A program made the translations under genes and the position numbers. Below are positions 26,590 through 36,469 of a stretch of 64,000 nucleotides of DNA, piece by piece. This DNA comes from Candidatus Limnocylindrales bacterium (GTDB lineage: Bacteria > Moduliflexota > Moduliflexia > Moduliflexales > JAUQPW01), in the NCBI GenBank assembly GCA_035559535.1, contig DATMBG010000017.1, positions 92,375 through 156,374 on the forward strand, given 5' to 3'. Every line of letters begins with the position of its first letter. Position 1 is the stretch's first letter. The notes below the pieces were generated by a model, which saw only the letters and a list, made by a program, of their open reading frames with translations, was not told where the DNA came from and made no database searches.

Positions 26590-27947
26590 AATTTATTGCG
26601 GGTCTTCTTGCCTTAGTTTTAATCGGTGCCGGAATAGCTTCATATATGGGTTTTATAGATCCCATGAACCTGGTCAAGCGGCCTCAGGCTTCCAACGAGA
26701 AGAAGAGTCCTCCGTCAGCCCAAAATAACCTTCCCGCCCCCCAACCCCAGCAGGTTGCCCAACAATCTCCCCAACAGCCAGCTCAACAACCTGCCAAGAG
26801 TTCAGATCCGGCTGCACCGCCCGCTGCAAAACCTTCGGGTCCTGCTCCCCAATCGATAGAGGTAGAAGTAGCGCCGGCTAAAACCCGACCCATTCAGAGA
26901 ACCGTTGATTTTGTGGGGACTCTGATTGCCTTTGAAGAAAGTACCATTAGCAGCCAGGTAGAAGGACGAGTCGAAAAGGTAACTGTGGACCTGGGGGATA
27001 CGGTTAAAAAAGGGGATCTTCTGGTTAAGATCAATGATGAAGAGTTCAGACTGGATGTGAATAAGGCCCTGGCCGATTTAAAACAGACTTTAGCCAAATT
27101 AGGGATTGAGGACTCGGCCAGGGGGAATATCGATCTTAACAAAACCGCTTTGGTAAAAAAAGCTCGAGCAGATATGGAGAATGCTGAGTTAAATTATAAG
27201 CGGTTAAGTAAGCTCCTGGAAGATCGGCTCGTTCCCCAGCAACAGGTGGATGATGCACAAACGAAATACCAGATAGCCAAAGCCACTTATGATGCGGCCC
27301 TGGAGGATGCAAGGGTTTTGGTAGCAACCATTGATGCAAAAAAGGCAGATCTTTCCATGAAGCAAAAGAAGCTCTCGGATACCAGCGTGATCGCTCCTAT
27401 TAGTGGAGAGGTCTTAAGCAAAAAAGTCTCTGTGGGAGAGTACGTGCAAGTCGGAACTCCCCTGATTACCCTGGTAGATTCCAGCCAGCTAAGGCTCCGG
27501 GGAGATATTCCGGAGCGATTCTCTACCCAAATTAGTGAAGGTCAGGAGGTTAAGATCTCCGTGGATGCAGTTCCTAATGAGACCTTTGGAGGAAAGATAA
27601 GTCGAATCAGTCCGGCCTCCAATCCTGAAACCCGCGCCATAACCGTTGAAGCCCTTATTCCTAATCCAGACAAAAAACTAAAACCCGGGTTTTTTGCAAA
27701 GGCTTCGGTACTTACCAAGACCGATGAAAAATCGGTGACCGTTCCCCAGGAAGCTCTGATTACGTTTGCCGGAGTAACCAAGGTTTTTGTCATTGCCGAT
27801 AATAAGGCTTCTGAACGGATTGTGCAGAAGGGAATAACCCTGGGTAATGAGGTAGAGATCGTTCATGGGGTCAATCCCGGAGAAGTTGTGGCCATCTCAG
27901 GACATAGTAAATTGCACGATGGAGCTCCTGTTACCGTAAAAAAGTGA
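26565..27947 (+). CDS. Periplasmic membrane-fusion protein (RND efflux adaptor)
   Basis: 460 residues. N-terminal membrane segment (FIAGLLALVLIGAGIASYMG), a Gln/Pro/Ala-rich linker (50-105), then a split lipoyl domain (GRVEKVTVDLGDTVKKGD, TSVIAPISGEVLSKK), a coiled-coil hairpin (about 200-265), and a beta-barrel/membrane-proximal region (KKLKPGFFAKASV, VTVPQEALI). Such adaptors link an RND or ABC pump to an outer-membrane channel. The gene overlaps tetR by 25 bp. Unusually, no pump gene follows: the next gene is paiB-like 356 bp later. Confidence 0.88.
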   Translation: MSKVIKFIKFIAGLLALVLIGAGIASYMGFIDPMNLVKRPQASNEKKSPPSAQNNLPAPQPQQVAQQSPQQPAQQPAKSSDPAAPPAAKPSGPAPQSIEVEVAPAKTRPIQRTVDFVGTLIAFEESTISSQVEGRVEKVTVDLGDTVKKGDLLVKINDEEFRLDVNKALADLKQTLAKLGIEDSARGNIDLNKTALVKKARADMENAELNYKRLSKLLEDRLVPQQQVDDAQTKYQIAKATYDAALEDARVLVATIDAKKADLSMKQKKLSDTSVIAPISGEVLSKKVSVGEYVQVGTPLITLVDSSQLRLRGDIPERFSTQISEGQEVKISVDAVPNETFGGKISRISPASNPETRAITVEALIPNPDKKLKPGFFAKASVLTKTDEKSVTVPQEALITFAGVTKVFVIADNKASERIVQKGITLGNEVEIVHGVNPGEVVAISGHSKLHDGAPVTVKK

Positions 27948-28303
27948 AGGAAGGTACGGGTGTATAAAGCTTTGGAAGAAATCTCTATGAAACGTCACAC
28001 CCCTATCCTTTCCTCCCCTACTTTCACCTTCTTCCCTTCCCTCTTTCCTGAAGCTTCAGAAAAGAGGGGATAAGGCGCTTGGAGGAGTAGATTTTTTTCT
28101 AACCTGACTCCCTCCTTCCCTTCTCGATGCGGGAGGAGGGAACTCGGGGATGGCCTTCCTTCCCCACTCTCCCTTCCTTTTCTCATTCCCTCTCTCCCAA
28201 CCTGGGAGAAGGGGACAGGAGGTAAGGGGAAAGGGGAATCGGAGGGATCGGGTCCAAAAAACCTGCCCTTGAGAGGGGATAAGGTGAGAGTTTATCACTG
28301 ACT
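27948..28303. other. GC-rich, hairpin-filled gap
   Basis: No gene. Several hairpins of the type seen elsewhere in this window: CCTCTTTCCTGAAGCTTCAG with AAAAGAGGGG, CTTCTCGATGCGGGAGGAGG, and CTCTCCCAACCTGGGAGAAG. These resemble the degenerate GC-rich pieces at 46130-46180, 46340-46380 and 61700-61830. One may end the efflux-adaptor transcript. Confidence 0.5.
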
Positions 28304-28942
28304 ATGTATATACCGGAACTGTTTGAAATAAAGGATAGGGAAGTGCTTCTGGATTTTATCCAGAAAAACAGTTTTGCCATTTTAGTCTCTCAAAAGGATG
28401 GAAAACTCCTGGCGACCCACCTGCCGCTTTTACTGGACAAAAGTATCGGGCCCCAAGGGTATCTCTACGGCCATATGGCCCGGGCTAATCCCCATTGGAA
28501 GGAAATCGACGGTGAGGTTTTGGTGATTTTCTCCGGCCCGCATGCCTATATTTCCCCATCCTGGTATGAAGAAATAGAAGCGGTTCCCACCTGGAATTAT
28601 ATCGCTGTTCATGTGTATGGAAACTTTCATGTAATAAACGATGAATCGGATTTACTAAAAATCCTTCAAAATCTTATAGATTTCTACGAATCCTCTCTAC
28701 CAAAACCCTGGAATATAGCCATAGCCCCTTCAGATTATATCCATAAGCTTCTGAAAGGAATCGTGGGATTTAAAATTGAGATCACACGAATAGAAGGGAA
28801 ATGGAAAATCAGTCAAAATCAATCGGTAGAGCGGCGGAGAAAAGTTATAGCTGCCCTGGAAAAGTACGGCAGCGAAAATGCAATTAAGATTGCAGAACTC
28901 ATGAAGGCCCGGGATAGCTCCCCAACTCTGGAAACCTCGTAG
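28304..28942 (+). CDS. paiB: PaiB-type FMN-binding split-barrel protein
   Basis: 212 residues. PaiB family landmarks: MYIPELFEIKDREVLLDFI, KLLATHLPLLLD, GHMARANPHWK, VIFSGPHAYISPSWY, VPTWNYIAVHVYG and VGFKIEITRIEGKWKISQNQ. Bacillus PaiB was described as a transcriptional modulator of sporulation and protease genes; the fold is an FMN-binding split barrel and the real activity is unsettled. Here it lacks a paiA partner. No clear ribosome site; a small GTGAGAGTTTATCAC hairpin lies just before the ATG. Confidence 0.85.
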   Translation: MYIPELFEIKDREVLLDFIQKNSFAILVSQKDGKLLATHLPLLLDKSIGPQGYLYGHMARANPHWKEIDGEVLVIFSGPHAYISPSWYEEIEAVPTWNYIAVHVYGNFHVINDESDLLKILQNLIDFYESSLPKPWNIAIAPSDYIHKLLKGIVGFKIEITRIEGKWKISQNQSVERRRKVIAALEKYGSENAIKIAELMKARDSSPTLETS

Positions 28943-29218
28943 GGGTAGTCTGCTTAACCGGCGGCTTCCTTTGACACCTTCAAGGACAGGCTCCCACGGA
29001 GCCTGGAAACTTTAAAAGGATTCCGTTTTGTTCCAAAACACTCTTACTCAGTTAATGTCATTGCCCCATGGGATCGCCCCCCAATCGGGCAATTCTGTAG
29101 AGATGCTTCTGCCTGTGGGGTCATATCCCTATATGAGAAGGGTAAGAAGGGTCCGACAATACCTGATAAGAGTTGTCGGTATGTTGCTCAGACCCATAAG
29201 TCTCTGGGAGGTAAGGAC

Positions 29219-29977
29219 GTGAAAAAACAATTGGAAGGAAAAATAGCTTTAGTAACCGGGGCAAGCTCGGGAATTGGTCGGGCTATGGCCCTGGTATTTG
29301 CTCGGGAAGGAGCAAAGGTTATTGTAGCCGATTTAAACGAAAAGGGTGGTCAGGAAACCATAGAGGAGGTTAAAGCTATAGGGAGTGAGTCTATTTTCGT
29401 CAAAACCGATGTATCCAGGGCGAGCGACGTGGAGGCCCTGGTGAGAAAAACGATGGAAACCTATGGTCGACTGGATTGTGCCGTTAATAATGCCGGAACC
29501 GCTAACGAATGGGGACTCCTTCATGAAGCCTCAGAAGAGACCTGGGATCATGTGATCAATATTAATCTCAAAGGGGTTTGGTTAGGTATGAAGTATGAGA
29601 TTCCTCCTATGCTTAAGCAGGGTGGTGGGGTTATTGTCAATATTTCTTCTATCATGGGATTGGTCGGGCATCTTAACAAACCCATCTATGCTGCCAGTAA
29701 ACATGGAGTTATAGGACTTACCAAATCCGCCGCATTACAATATGCCGGGTCCGGAATTCGAGTTAATGCCGTCTGTCCGGGCTGGATCCGTACACCCATA
29801 ACAGAAAGTCGACTGAATGATCCAGAAAGCCGGGAACGAATGATTGCCACTATACCTCTCGGACGGGTGGGGTCTCCCGAAGAAGTAGCCGAAGCAGTTC
29901 TCTGGTTATGTTCAGATGCTGCTTCCTTTGTTACCGGGCATACCTTGTTGGTAGACGGTGGATTTATGGCACAATAA
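29219..29977 (+). CDS. Short-chain dehydrogenase/reductase (classical SDR)
   Basis: 252 residues from GTG 29219 with a GGGAGG site. NAD(P)-binding GASSGIGRAMA, NNAG, catalytic Ser in NISSIMG, YAASK tetrad (Tyr and Lys) and PGWIRTP are all intact; Asp in VIVADLNEKGG suggests NAD preference. Family members are 3-oxoacyl-ACP reductase-like or sugar/alcohol dehydrogenases; substrate unknown. The permease gene begins 9 bp after the stop codon, so an operon with the ABC transporter is likely. Confidence 0.88.
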   Translation: MKKQLEGKIALVTGASSGIGRAMALVFAREGAKVIVADLNEKGGQETIEEVKAIGSESIFVKTDVSRASDVEALVRKTMETYGRLDCAVNNAGTANEWGLLHEASEETWDHVININLKGVWLGMKYEIPPMLKQGGGVIVNISSIMGLVGHLNKPIYAASKHGVIGLTKSAALQYAGSGIRVNAVCPGWIRTPITESRLNDPESRERMIATIPLGRVGSPEEVAEAVLWLCSDAASFVTGHTLLVDGGFMAQ

Positions 29978-29986
29978 AAGCCTTCC

Positions 29987-31735
29987 ATGAGCCTCTTCAA
30001 ACCCCATATCAAATTAAAACAACTTTTCAGCATCATTGATATCTTCCTCCTGATTACACTGGCAGCCCTTGTTTACGGATTAATAGGTATCGCTTCAGAA
30101 TGGCGGGAAGAGCTACACCCGGTCTTTCAAATCGATTTAAGCCCCTGGGCTCTTCCCAAGTATACCCTCTTTTCCTTGTTTCGAGGCTTTGCAGCCTATG
30201 GATTCTCCCTTCTGTTTACGCTCATATACGGTTATATCGCCGCCTATAGTCGATGGGCAGAAGCGGTTATGATTCCTCTCCTGGATATTTTGCAAAGTAT
30301 TCCGGTACTTGGCTTCTTGCCAGGGCTTGTGTTGGGACTGGTAGCTCTCTTTCCACACAGTAATATAGGACTTGAATTAGCCGCCATCTTGATGATCTTC
30401 ACCGGACAGGTCTGGAATATGGCTTTTAGTTTCTATCACTCGCTTAAGTCTATTCCGACCGATTTAAGAGAAGTCTCCAGGATTTATAAACTTAGCCGGT
30501 GGGAGCGAATCTTAAAACTTGAAATTCCCTTCTCTATGATGGGATTAGTCTGGAACAGCATGATGTCGATGGCGGGTGGATGGTTTTTCCTCACGGTGAG
30601 TGAATCGTTTGTGCTGGAAAATAAGGATTTCAGGCTTCCAGGTATCGGCTCTTACATGAGCGTTGCCATCGGTGAGGGAGATATTCCTGCCATGATGTAT
30701 GCCATCACAGCCATGGCGCTTATGATTATTGCGGTAGATCAACTTTTCTGGCGACCGATTGTGGCCTGGGCGCAAAAATTCAAGCTTGAAGAAACGGAAT
30801 CCTCCGAAGTTCAGGGCTCTTTTATCCTGGATCTTTACCGGCATTCTTATCTCTTTAAACATTTTTTGTTGGGGGTTCGGCGTTTCCGATCTTTTGTTGA
30901 CTTTTTGCTACCCCGGATTAAAAACAAGAAACAAAGGCGAATCGAAAACGGACAAAAGAGCCAGGACTCAAGGGTAAAAAAAAGACTTTTCGTGCTGGTT
31001 CAAGGGTTCCTCCTGGGTATCTTTCTTTTTTTGACGGTTTACGGAATCTGGAGACTCTCTTTACTGTTATCCTACCTTTCCTTCTCAGATTGGTTGAACA
31101 TCGGTTTACAGACCTTTTTAACCTTTCTTCGGGTCTTCGGGGCCGTAGCCTTGGGTACTCTCTGGACCGTTCCTGTAGGGGTTAGCATTGGGCTAAACCC
31201 ACGATGGTCCAGGGTCTTACAGCCTGTTATTCAGGTGATTGCTTCTTTTCCGGCACCCATGTTATTTCCGTTGGTGTTAATGGGAGTTACAGCCCTGGGA
31301 GGCAGTATTGAATACGGTGCCATCGTCCTGATGCTTTTGGGGACCCAGTGGTATATTTTATTCAACGTGATTGCCGGAGCCATGGCTATTCCTCACGATA
31401 TGCGGGAAGCAGCCGCTATTTATAAACTCCAGGGCTGGAAAAAATGGAAAGAGCTTATCTTACCGGCTATTTTCCCGAATCTGGTCACGGGATGGGTGAC
31501 CGCTACAGGTGGAGCCTGGAATGCCAGTATCGTGGCAGAATATGTGCATTACAAAGGAACCACGCTGATCGCGACTGGATTGGGGTCTACCATTAGTCTT
31601 GCAACAGATCAGGGGAACTTTGCCATGCTTGCCGCGAGCCTGTTGGCCATGTCAGCAACCGTGGTCGGGTTGAATCGATTTTTTTGGAAAAGACTTTACA
31701 AATTGGCAGAGGAGAGATATAGTCTCAATAAGTAA
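29987..31735 (+). CDS. ABC transporter permease with two fused permease domains (NitT/TauT type)
   Basis: 582 residues. Two homologous halves (about 20-270 and 345-575) each carry a BPD-type membrane domain and an ATPase-contact loop: IPTDLREVSRIYKLSRWER and IPHDMREAAAIYKLQGWKK. A hydrophilic linker (about 275-330, KNKKQRRIENGQ) joins them. Such duplicated permeases occur with the AAA-associated ATP-binding protein found next. The pair belongs to the nitrate/sulfonate/bicarbonate class, but no substrate-binding protein is encoded here, so direction and ligand are open. Confidence 0.87.
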   Translation: MSLFKPHIKLKQLFSIIDIFLLITLAALVYGLIGIASEWREELHPVFQIDLSPWALPKYTLFSLFRGFAAYGFSLLFTLIYGYIAAYSRWAEAVMIPLLDILQSIPVLGFLPGLVLGLVALFPHSNIGLELAAILMIFTGQVWNMAFSFYHSLKSIPTDLREVSRIYKLSRWERILKLEIPFSMMGLVWNSMMSMAGGWFFLTVSESFVLENKDFRLPGIGSYMSVAIGEGDIPAMMYAITAMALMIIAVDQLFWRPIVAWAQKFKLEETESSEVQGSFILDLYRHSYLFKHFLLGVRRFRSFVDFLLPRIKNKKQRRIENGQKSQDSRVKKRLFVLVQGFLLGIFLFLTVYGIWRLSLLLSYLSFSDWLNIGLQTFLTFLRVFGAVALGTLWTVPVGVSIGLNPRWSRVLQPVIQVIASFPAPMLFPLVLMGVTALGGSIEYGAIVLMLLGTQWYILFNVIAGAMAIPHDMREAAAIYKLQGWKKWKELILPAIFPNLVTGWVTATGGAWNASIVAEYVHYKGTTLIATGLGSTISLATDQGNFAMLAASLLAMSATVVGLNRFFWKRLYKLAEERYSLNK

Positions 31736-31803
31736 GGAGTTAATCCTCAGAGGGCCACGAAGGGTCACCAAGAGTTTTTCTTATTGTTCCTTCAGGATCC
31801 TTC

Positions 31804-33165
31804 ATGAATAAAGTGATGAGCGAAACCTATGTCATTACAGAACTTCAAAATGTTCACAAGTCCTTTGTCCTCCCGACGGGTAAAGAAATTAAAATTTTAG
31901 AGGCTGTGAACCTGGAAGTCCATTCTGGAGAGATTCTCGCGATTCTCGGGCCTTCTGGATGCGGCAAATCAACCATCGTTCGCATTTTAACAGGACTTCT
32001 GCCACCTTCCTCGGGTCAGGTTCTCTACCATGGAAAACCCATGACAGGCATTAATCCAGGAGTTTCCATGGTATTTCAAAGTGTTGCCCTCTTTCCCTGG
32101 TTGACGGTGTATGAAAATGTGGCTATTGGAGCTAACAAGTCTGAGCTTCCCAAAGAAGAAAAAATACAAAGTATTCGTAGAGCCATCGATACCGTGGGTC
32201 TTGAAGGATTTGAAGAAGCTTATCCTAAGGAACTTTCTGGTGGTATGAAGCAGCGGGTTGGCATTGCCCGGGCATTGGTCGCAAACTCGGAACTACTGTG
32301 CATGGATGAACCCTTCAGTGGATTGGATGTTCTGACGGCCGAAACGCTCCGGTCCGAAGTCCTTAACCTCTGGATTAATCATAAAACGGATCTTAAAAGC
32401 ATTTTGATTGTGACCCATAATATCAGTGAAGCGGTCTTCCTGGCCCACCGTATCGTCGTGCTGGAAACTAATCCCGGTCGCGTTCGCGTGGTTCTGAACA
32501 ATAACCTTCCTTTTCCCAGGAACTATCGAGACCCTGGATTTCAAGCCATGGTAGACAAAATTCATGGGATTATTACCCATACCTATATACCCGATGAAGT
32601 TCCTGTTTTGGAGGAATTTCCTATCTCTGTAACAGCTTCTACCGAAACCAATCGTTGTTTTCAACGGATTACGCCACTCCCCTATGTTAATGTAAGTGAG
32701 GTTATCGGATTGCTGGAGGTTCTGGATGATAAAGGCGGGGAGTTGGATATTTTCGATCTGGCCGTAGAGCTGAGGAAGGAATTCGGAAGCGTTATTGCCC
32801 TCGCTAAAGCAGCAGAAGAACTGGATTTTGTAGATACTCCTAAACACAGAGTCATATTCACAGAGTTGGGCAGGACTTTTATAAAAAGTGATGTCAATGA
32901 ACGGAAGAAAATGCTGAACGCGCAACTACAAAAAATGCGATTATTCGAGGTTCTTTTGGATATGCTTCATAACCAAAAAGATCACGCTGTTAAAGAGGAA
33001 ACCGTTCTGGAAATGTTGGCCATTCTCTTGCCTAATGAAAATCCTGAAAAACTCTTTGAAACCGTTGTGAGATGGGGTCGGTATGCAGAGTTGTTAGGAT
33101 ATAATGCCGACGAGAAGATTTTGTATCTGGATACCGGTGAAGAAAGAGTTGAGAATAAAAAATAA
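31804..33165 (+). CDS. ABC transporter ATP-binding protein with C-terminal AAA-associated domain
   Basis: 453 residues. ATPase core (1-260): Walker [19 protein letters not shown]-loop [17 protein letters not shown], signature [16 protein letters not shown], Walker [13 protein letters not shown], switch His VTHNISEAV. Residues 290-450 match the AAA-associated C-terminal domain found on some NitT/TauT-type ATPases ([37 protein letters not shown]). It follows the fused permease gene by 68 bp and energises it. An in-frame ATG five codons in is an alternative start. Confidence 0.9.
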   Translation: MNKVMSETYVITELQNVHKSFVLPTGKEIKILEAVNLEVHSGEILAILGPSGCGKSTIVRILTGLLPPSSGQVLYHGKPMTGINPGVSMVFQSVALFPWLTVYENVAIGANKSELPKEEKIQSIRRAIDTVGLEGFEEAYPKELSGGMKQRVGIARALVANSELLCMDEPFSGLDVLTAETLRSEVLNLWINHKTDLKSILIVTHNISEAVFLAHRIVVLETNPGRVRVVLNNNLPFPRNYRDPGFQAMVDKIHGIITHTYIPDEVPVLEEFPISVTASTETNRCFQRITPLPYVNVSEVIGLLEVLDDKGGELDIFDLAVELRKEFGSVIALAKAAEELDFVDTPKHRVIFTELGRTFIKSDVNERKKMLNAQLQKMRLFEVLLDMLHNQKDHAVKEETVLEMLAILLPNENPEKLFETVVRWGRYAELLGYNADEKILYLDTGEERVENKK

Positions 33166-33358
33166 CCACCGGTTAGTAGAGATTTTGTCTCCGGTTTACA
33201 TTAATACCTTATACTCACGCTAAACAGGGTCATTTAACCAAAGGCACCCGTTACCATGTGCCCCTACCCTTTCCTGAAAGTCGTCCAGGAATGCTTTTAT
33301 AAGAAAAAATCGATATTACTTATACCAATTCTGATTAAAGGTCCTCAAGCAGGCAGCT

Positions 33359-33398
33359 CCACCCCAGCCCTCCCCACAGGCGGGGAGGGCTGGGGTGG
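33359..33398. repeat. Perfect 17-bp GC-rich hairpin
   Basis: CCACCCCAGCCCTCCCC at 33359-33375 and its exact complement at 33382-33398 with a 6-base loop (ACAGGC). It lies in the 326-bp gap 33166-33491, which holds no gene. It can serve as terminator for the ABC unit (no clean T-run) and belongs to the GGGGAGGG-type hairpins seen near 46.15 and 61.8 kb. Confidence 0.75.
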
Positions 33399-33491
33399 GG
33401 AGGTCCCTATCCTTTATACTACCTTTCAACACCGACTTAGTACTAAGGATATCCTCTATAGGAAAATCCACCCTGTAAGAGTCGTAAGACC

Positions 33492-36287
33492 ATGATCTTC
33501 TTTTTTGTTTTGATCTTAATCTGGACTTATTCTCATCTCCTTAGAGATCTGGCCTATGGGGAAGATTTTCAGGGTAAAAGTATCCAGACTGTTGAGGTCG
33601 ATTGTATTGAAGATTCTGTTTTAAAAGAAAACCTCCTTTCCCATATTACTATTTCACCTGGAGAGTTTTTTTCTCCGGAGAAAATACGGGAGAACCTTCG
33701 AGAAGTTTATAAAATCGGAGATTTTTCCCAGGTTTATGTTTATGTTGAGGAGACCCATTCTGGAAATATCCCGGGTAATTTAAAACTTATCTTTTGCCCG
33801 GTTGTCAAATGGACTGTCTCATCTGTTAAAATCTCCGGCAATCAAATTTTATCCCTTGATGAAATCGCTCCCGGAGAGATATTAACCTCTGGAGATAAAT
33901 TCACTAAAGAAAAACTTCAAAGGCTACAAGAACATATCCAGGAGTTATATAAAGATCGGGGTTATTATAATGCAAAAGTAACTTCTAATACACGTATCGA
34001 TAAAAAAACCCATACCATTGAGGTAGAATTTGAAATCCTGGAGGGATCTCCGGGCCAGATTGGTCAGATTACCTTCGTTGGCAACACGGTTTTTAATTCT
34101 TCAAGACTTTATCAAGAATTAGGTATAAAAGTGGGGGAAACCTATAAAAAATCCAAACTCGAGCGAGGATTTCAACATATACGGGACTTATATCTGAAAG
34201 AAGGTTATTTCCTGGTTAAGGTGAGTGAGTTGAAAAAAACTCTGGAACCCCATCAACCCCCCGGGCCGCAAAAAATTGACCTTACAGTACAAATTATGGA
34301 AGGTGATAGGGTTGTATTCATCGAGGATAGTAAGACCCTGCGTCCTGACAAGATTTTGAAAAGGGAGTTTATGGAAAGGATCCAGAGTTATGACTCTAAC
34401 GAACTGGAACAGATTGCAGAGGAGGTCCGGGACCATTATAGAAGCAAAGGTTATTATCTTGCTGAGGTACGGTGGCGTGAAACCGGAATTAACAAGCCTG
34501 AGGTAATCGGAATGGAGGAGGCGAGAACCGGAAGCAACCAGATTATTTTTTTAATAAATAAAAGGCACAAAATTGCGATCCAAGAAATTTCCTTTGAAGG
34601 AAATCAAGCTTTTTCGAGTGAGACCTTAAAAGATCTCATGAGAACCAAATCGAAGTCGTTTTTCTCTAAAGGACGATATGACGACAATACCTTTCAGGAG
34701 GATTTAAGAGCCATTAAAAATTTCTATATAAGACAGGGGTATCTTAATGCCAATATTCAGGTGCAGTCTTTTAAATTAACTCGGGATCAGAAAGGCCTGC
34801 TTATCTCCCTTTTTATTTCAGAAGGAGTTCAGTCTATGGTAAAAAGAGTTGAATTTCAGGGCAATACCCTTTTTACCTCTGAAGAGCTCCTGAAGAAGAT
34901 TTCTCTTAAAGTGGATACTCCGGTTAATCCCGATCGAATTCGGGACAGTGCAAGTACGATCCAAAGTTTATATGCTCAACGTGGGCATATAAAGGCCCGC
35001 GTAGAGCCTCGTACGGAGTTTAGCCCGAATAGAACAGAAACTACAGTAACCTTTTTTATTACCGAAGGGGATACCTATTACATTGGAGACATTACCATTA
35101 CAGGTCTTAAAGATACCCGTAAAAGGTTGGTTGAGCGGGAGCTTTTAATCCATGAAGGAGAGATTTATAACCCCGAGAAGATCCGCAAGACCGTTCGAAA
35201 TCTTTTGAAACTTGGAATTTACAATCAAGTCCAATTCGAACCCCAAAATCCGGATAGCGAGGATCCTATACAGGATATGGTCCTTTCTGTAAAGGAAGCC
35301 AAAACAAAAAGTGTTGAATTTGCGCTGGGATATGGTACAGAAACCGGATTTAGCGGTTCGGCCGAGCTCTTAGATAGAAACCTTCTGGGTTATGGGGGAC
35401 GAGGAAGCTTCAGGGTGACCGCCGGCTTTAAGACCCTTAAGTTTTTTATTAATTATTTACAACCTCGATTTTTTGATTCCCATCTGGATTTATTAGGTAG
35501 ATTTTTTGATGATTTGGATGAAACCATGACGAGCTTTAATATTCGCCGTCGAGGTGGAGAAATCGCCCTGGAGTATAATTTTTCAGATATTACCCGAGCC
35601 GATCTGGGTTATAATTTCACCCGGTCCGACCTCCTCTCTGTAAGGGAGGATGCCATTCTAGATCCGACTCTGGACAGGGGAGTTACAGATGTTGGCAGGT
35701 TGATTTTTCGGATTAATCGAGATAGCCGAAATAATCTTTTGAATCCCACGCGGGGTTCTTTTCATGTTATTCAAACCGATTTAGCTCTGGGGTTCCTGGA
35801 TTCTCAAACCGATTTCATTAAAGTAACCGGACAGACCAGTTGGTACTTTCCTCTCTTGAAGAGAAACATTTTGGCTTTCTCGTTACGGGGAGGGGTAGCA
35901 GACCCCCTGGGAGATTCTTCAGAAATTCCCATCTTTGAAAGATTCTTTGCAGGCGGAGATAATTCCATTCGAGGGTTTGAACCCCAAACGGTCGGTCCCT
36001 TAGGAACTGCAGATAGCCCCATCGGTGGGGATACTTATTTAGTATTCAACGGAGAGTTAAGATTCCCCCTTTACAGATTTATGGGAGGTGTTTTATTCTT
36101 CGATGCAGGAAATGTCTGGTTACGGAATCGGAATTTTGATTTGCCGGACTTACGCTATACGGCAGGGACCGGTCTTAGATTCAGTACGCCGGTTGGGCTT
36201 CTGAGGGTCGAATATGGGTTTAAATTGAATCGATTGCCGGATGAAAGCCCGGGAGCCTGGCATGTAACTATCGGATTACCTTTCTAA
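33492..36287 (+). CDS. Omp85/BamA-family outer-membrane protein with about seven POTRA domains
   Basis: 931 residues. A signal peptide (residues 1-22) is followed by tandem POTRA repeats starting near residues 30, 108, 190, 275, 360, 450 and 532, recognisable from their beta-strand openings (VSSVKISGNQILS, IGQITFVGNTVFN, IQEISFEGNQAFS, VKRVEFQGNTLFT, IGDITITGLKDT) and GYY/GYL-type helix ends. The beta-barrel follows (about 612-931) with GYGTETGFSGSAELLDRNL, GGDNSIRGFE (the conserved RGF loop) and a C-terminal strand ending in Phe. BamA normally has five POTRAs. Likely the outer-membrane assembly or a specialised secretion/lipid-transfer paralog; neighbours (sugar kinase, mutase) do not settle which. 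Confidence 0.9.
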   Translation: MIFFFVLILIWTYSHLLRDLAYGEDFQGKSIQTVEVDCIEDSVLKENLLSHITISPGEFFSPEKIRENLREVYKIGDFSQVYVYVEETHSGNIPGNLKLIFCPVVKWTVSSVKISGNQILSLDEIAPGEILTSGDKFTKEKLQRLQEHIQELYKDRGYYNAKVTSNTRIDKKTHTIEVEFEILEGSPGQIGQITFVGNTVFNSSRLYQELGIKVGETYKKSKLERGFQHIRDLYLKEGYFLVKVSELKKTLEPHQPPGPQKIDLTVQIMEGDRVVFIEDSKTLRPDKILKREFMERIQSYDSNELEQIAEEVRDHYRSKGYYLAEVRWRETGINKPEVIGMEEARTGSNQIIFLINKRHKIAIQEISFEGNQAFSSETLKDLMRTKSKSFFSKGRYDDNTFQEDLRAIKNFYIRQGYLNANIQVQSFKLTRDQKGLLISLFISEGVQSMVKRVEFQGNTLFTSEELLKKISLKVDTPVNPDRIRDSASTIQSLYAQRGHIKARVEPRTEFSPNRTETTVTFFITEGDTYYIGDITITGLKDTRKRLVERELLIHEGEIYNPEKIRKTVRNLLKLGIYNQVQFEPQNPDSEDPIQDMVLSVKEAKTKSVEFALGYGTETGFSGSAELLDRNLLGYGGRGSFRVTAGFKTLKFFINYLQPRFFDSHLDLLGRFFDDLDETMTSFNIRRRGGEIALEYNFSDITRADLGYNFTRSDLLSVREDAILDPTLDRGVTDVGRLIFRINRDSRNNLLNPTRGSFHVIQTDLALGFLDSQTDFIKVTGQTSWYFPLLKRNILAFSLRGGVADPLGDSSEIPIFERFFAGGDNSIRGFEPQTVGPLGTADSPIGGDTYLVFNGELRFPLYRFMGGVLFFDAGNVWLRNRNFDLPDLRYTAGTGLRFSTPVGLLRVEYGFKLNRLPDESPGAWHVTIGLPF

Positions 36288-36466
36288 AGAAGTATGGGCG
36301 TATGGAAGTGTGGAGGTATGGGAGTGTGGAAGTGGGGAAGTGGGGAAGTACGGGAGTATGGGGGTATGGAACTATGGGAGTAAATTCTCCCACACCTCCA
36401 CACCCCCACACTCCCACACTTCTATACTCCCACACTTCCATACTCCCACACTTCCATACTTCTTTA
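36285..36466. repeat. Palindromic repeat, family A, copy 2 (operon-internal)
   Basis: About 85 bases of purine-rich GTATGGAAGTGTGG-type units, a short AT centre, then about 80 bases of the complementary CACACTTCCATACTCC-type units; the outermost TAAAGAAGTATGG and CCATACTTCTTTA pair exactly. It starts at the stop codon of the Omp85 gene and ends 3 bases before the ROK kinase ATG. Confidence 0.9.
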
Positions 36467-36469
36467 TAA

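Noticed and set aside
29028-29222. 64-codon frame before the SDR gene
   Set aside because: No ribosome site, no recognised domain, overlaps the SDR ribosome site.
32293-32925. 210-codon minus-strand frame across the ABC ATPase gene
   Set aside because: Antisense to conserved ATPase sequence; no domain in its translation.
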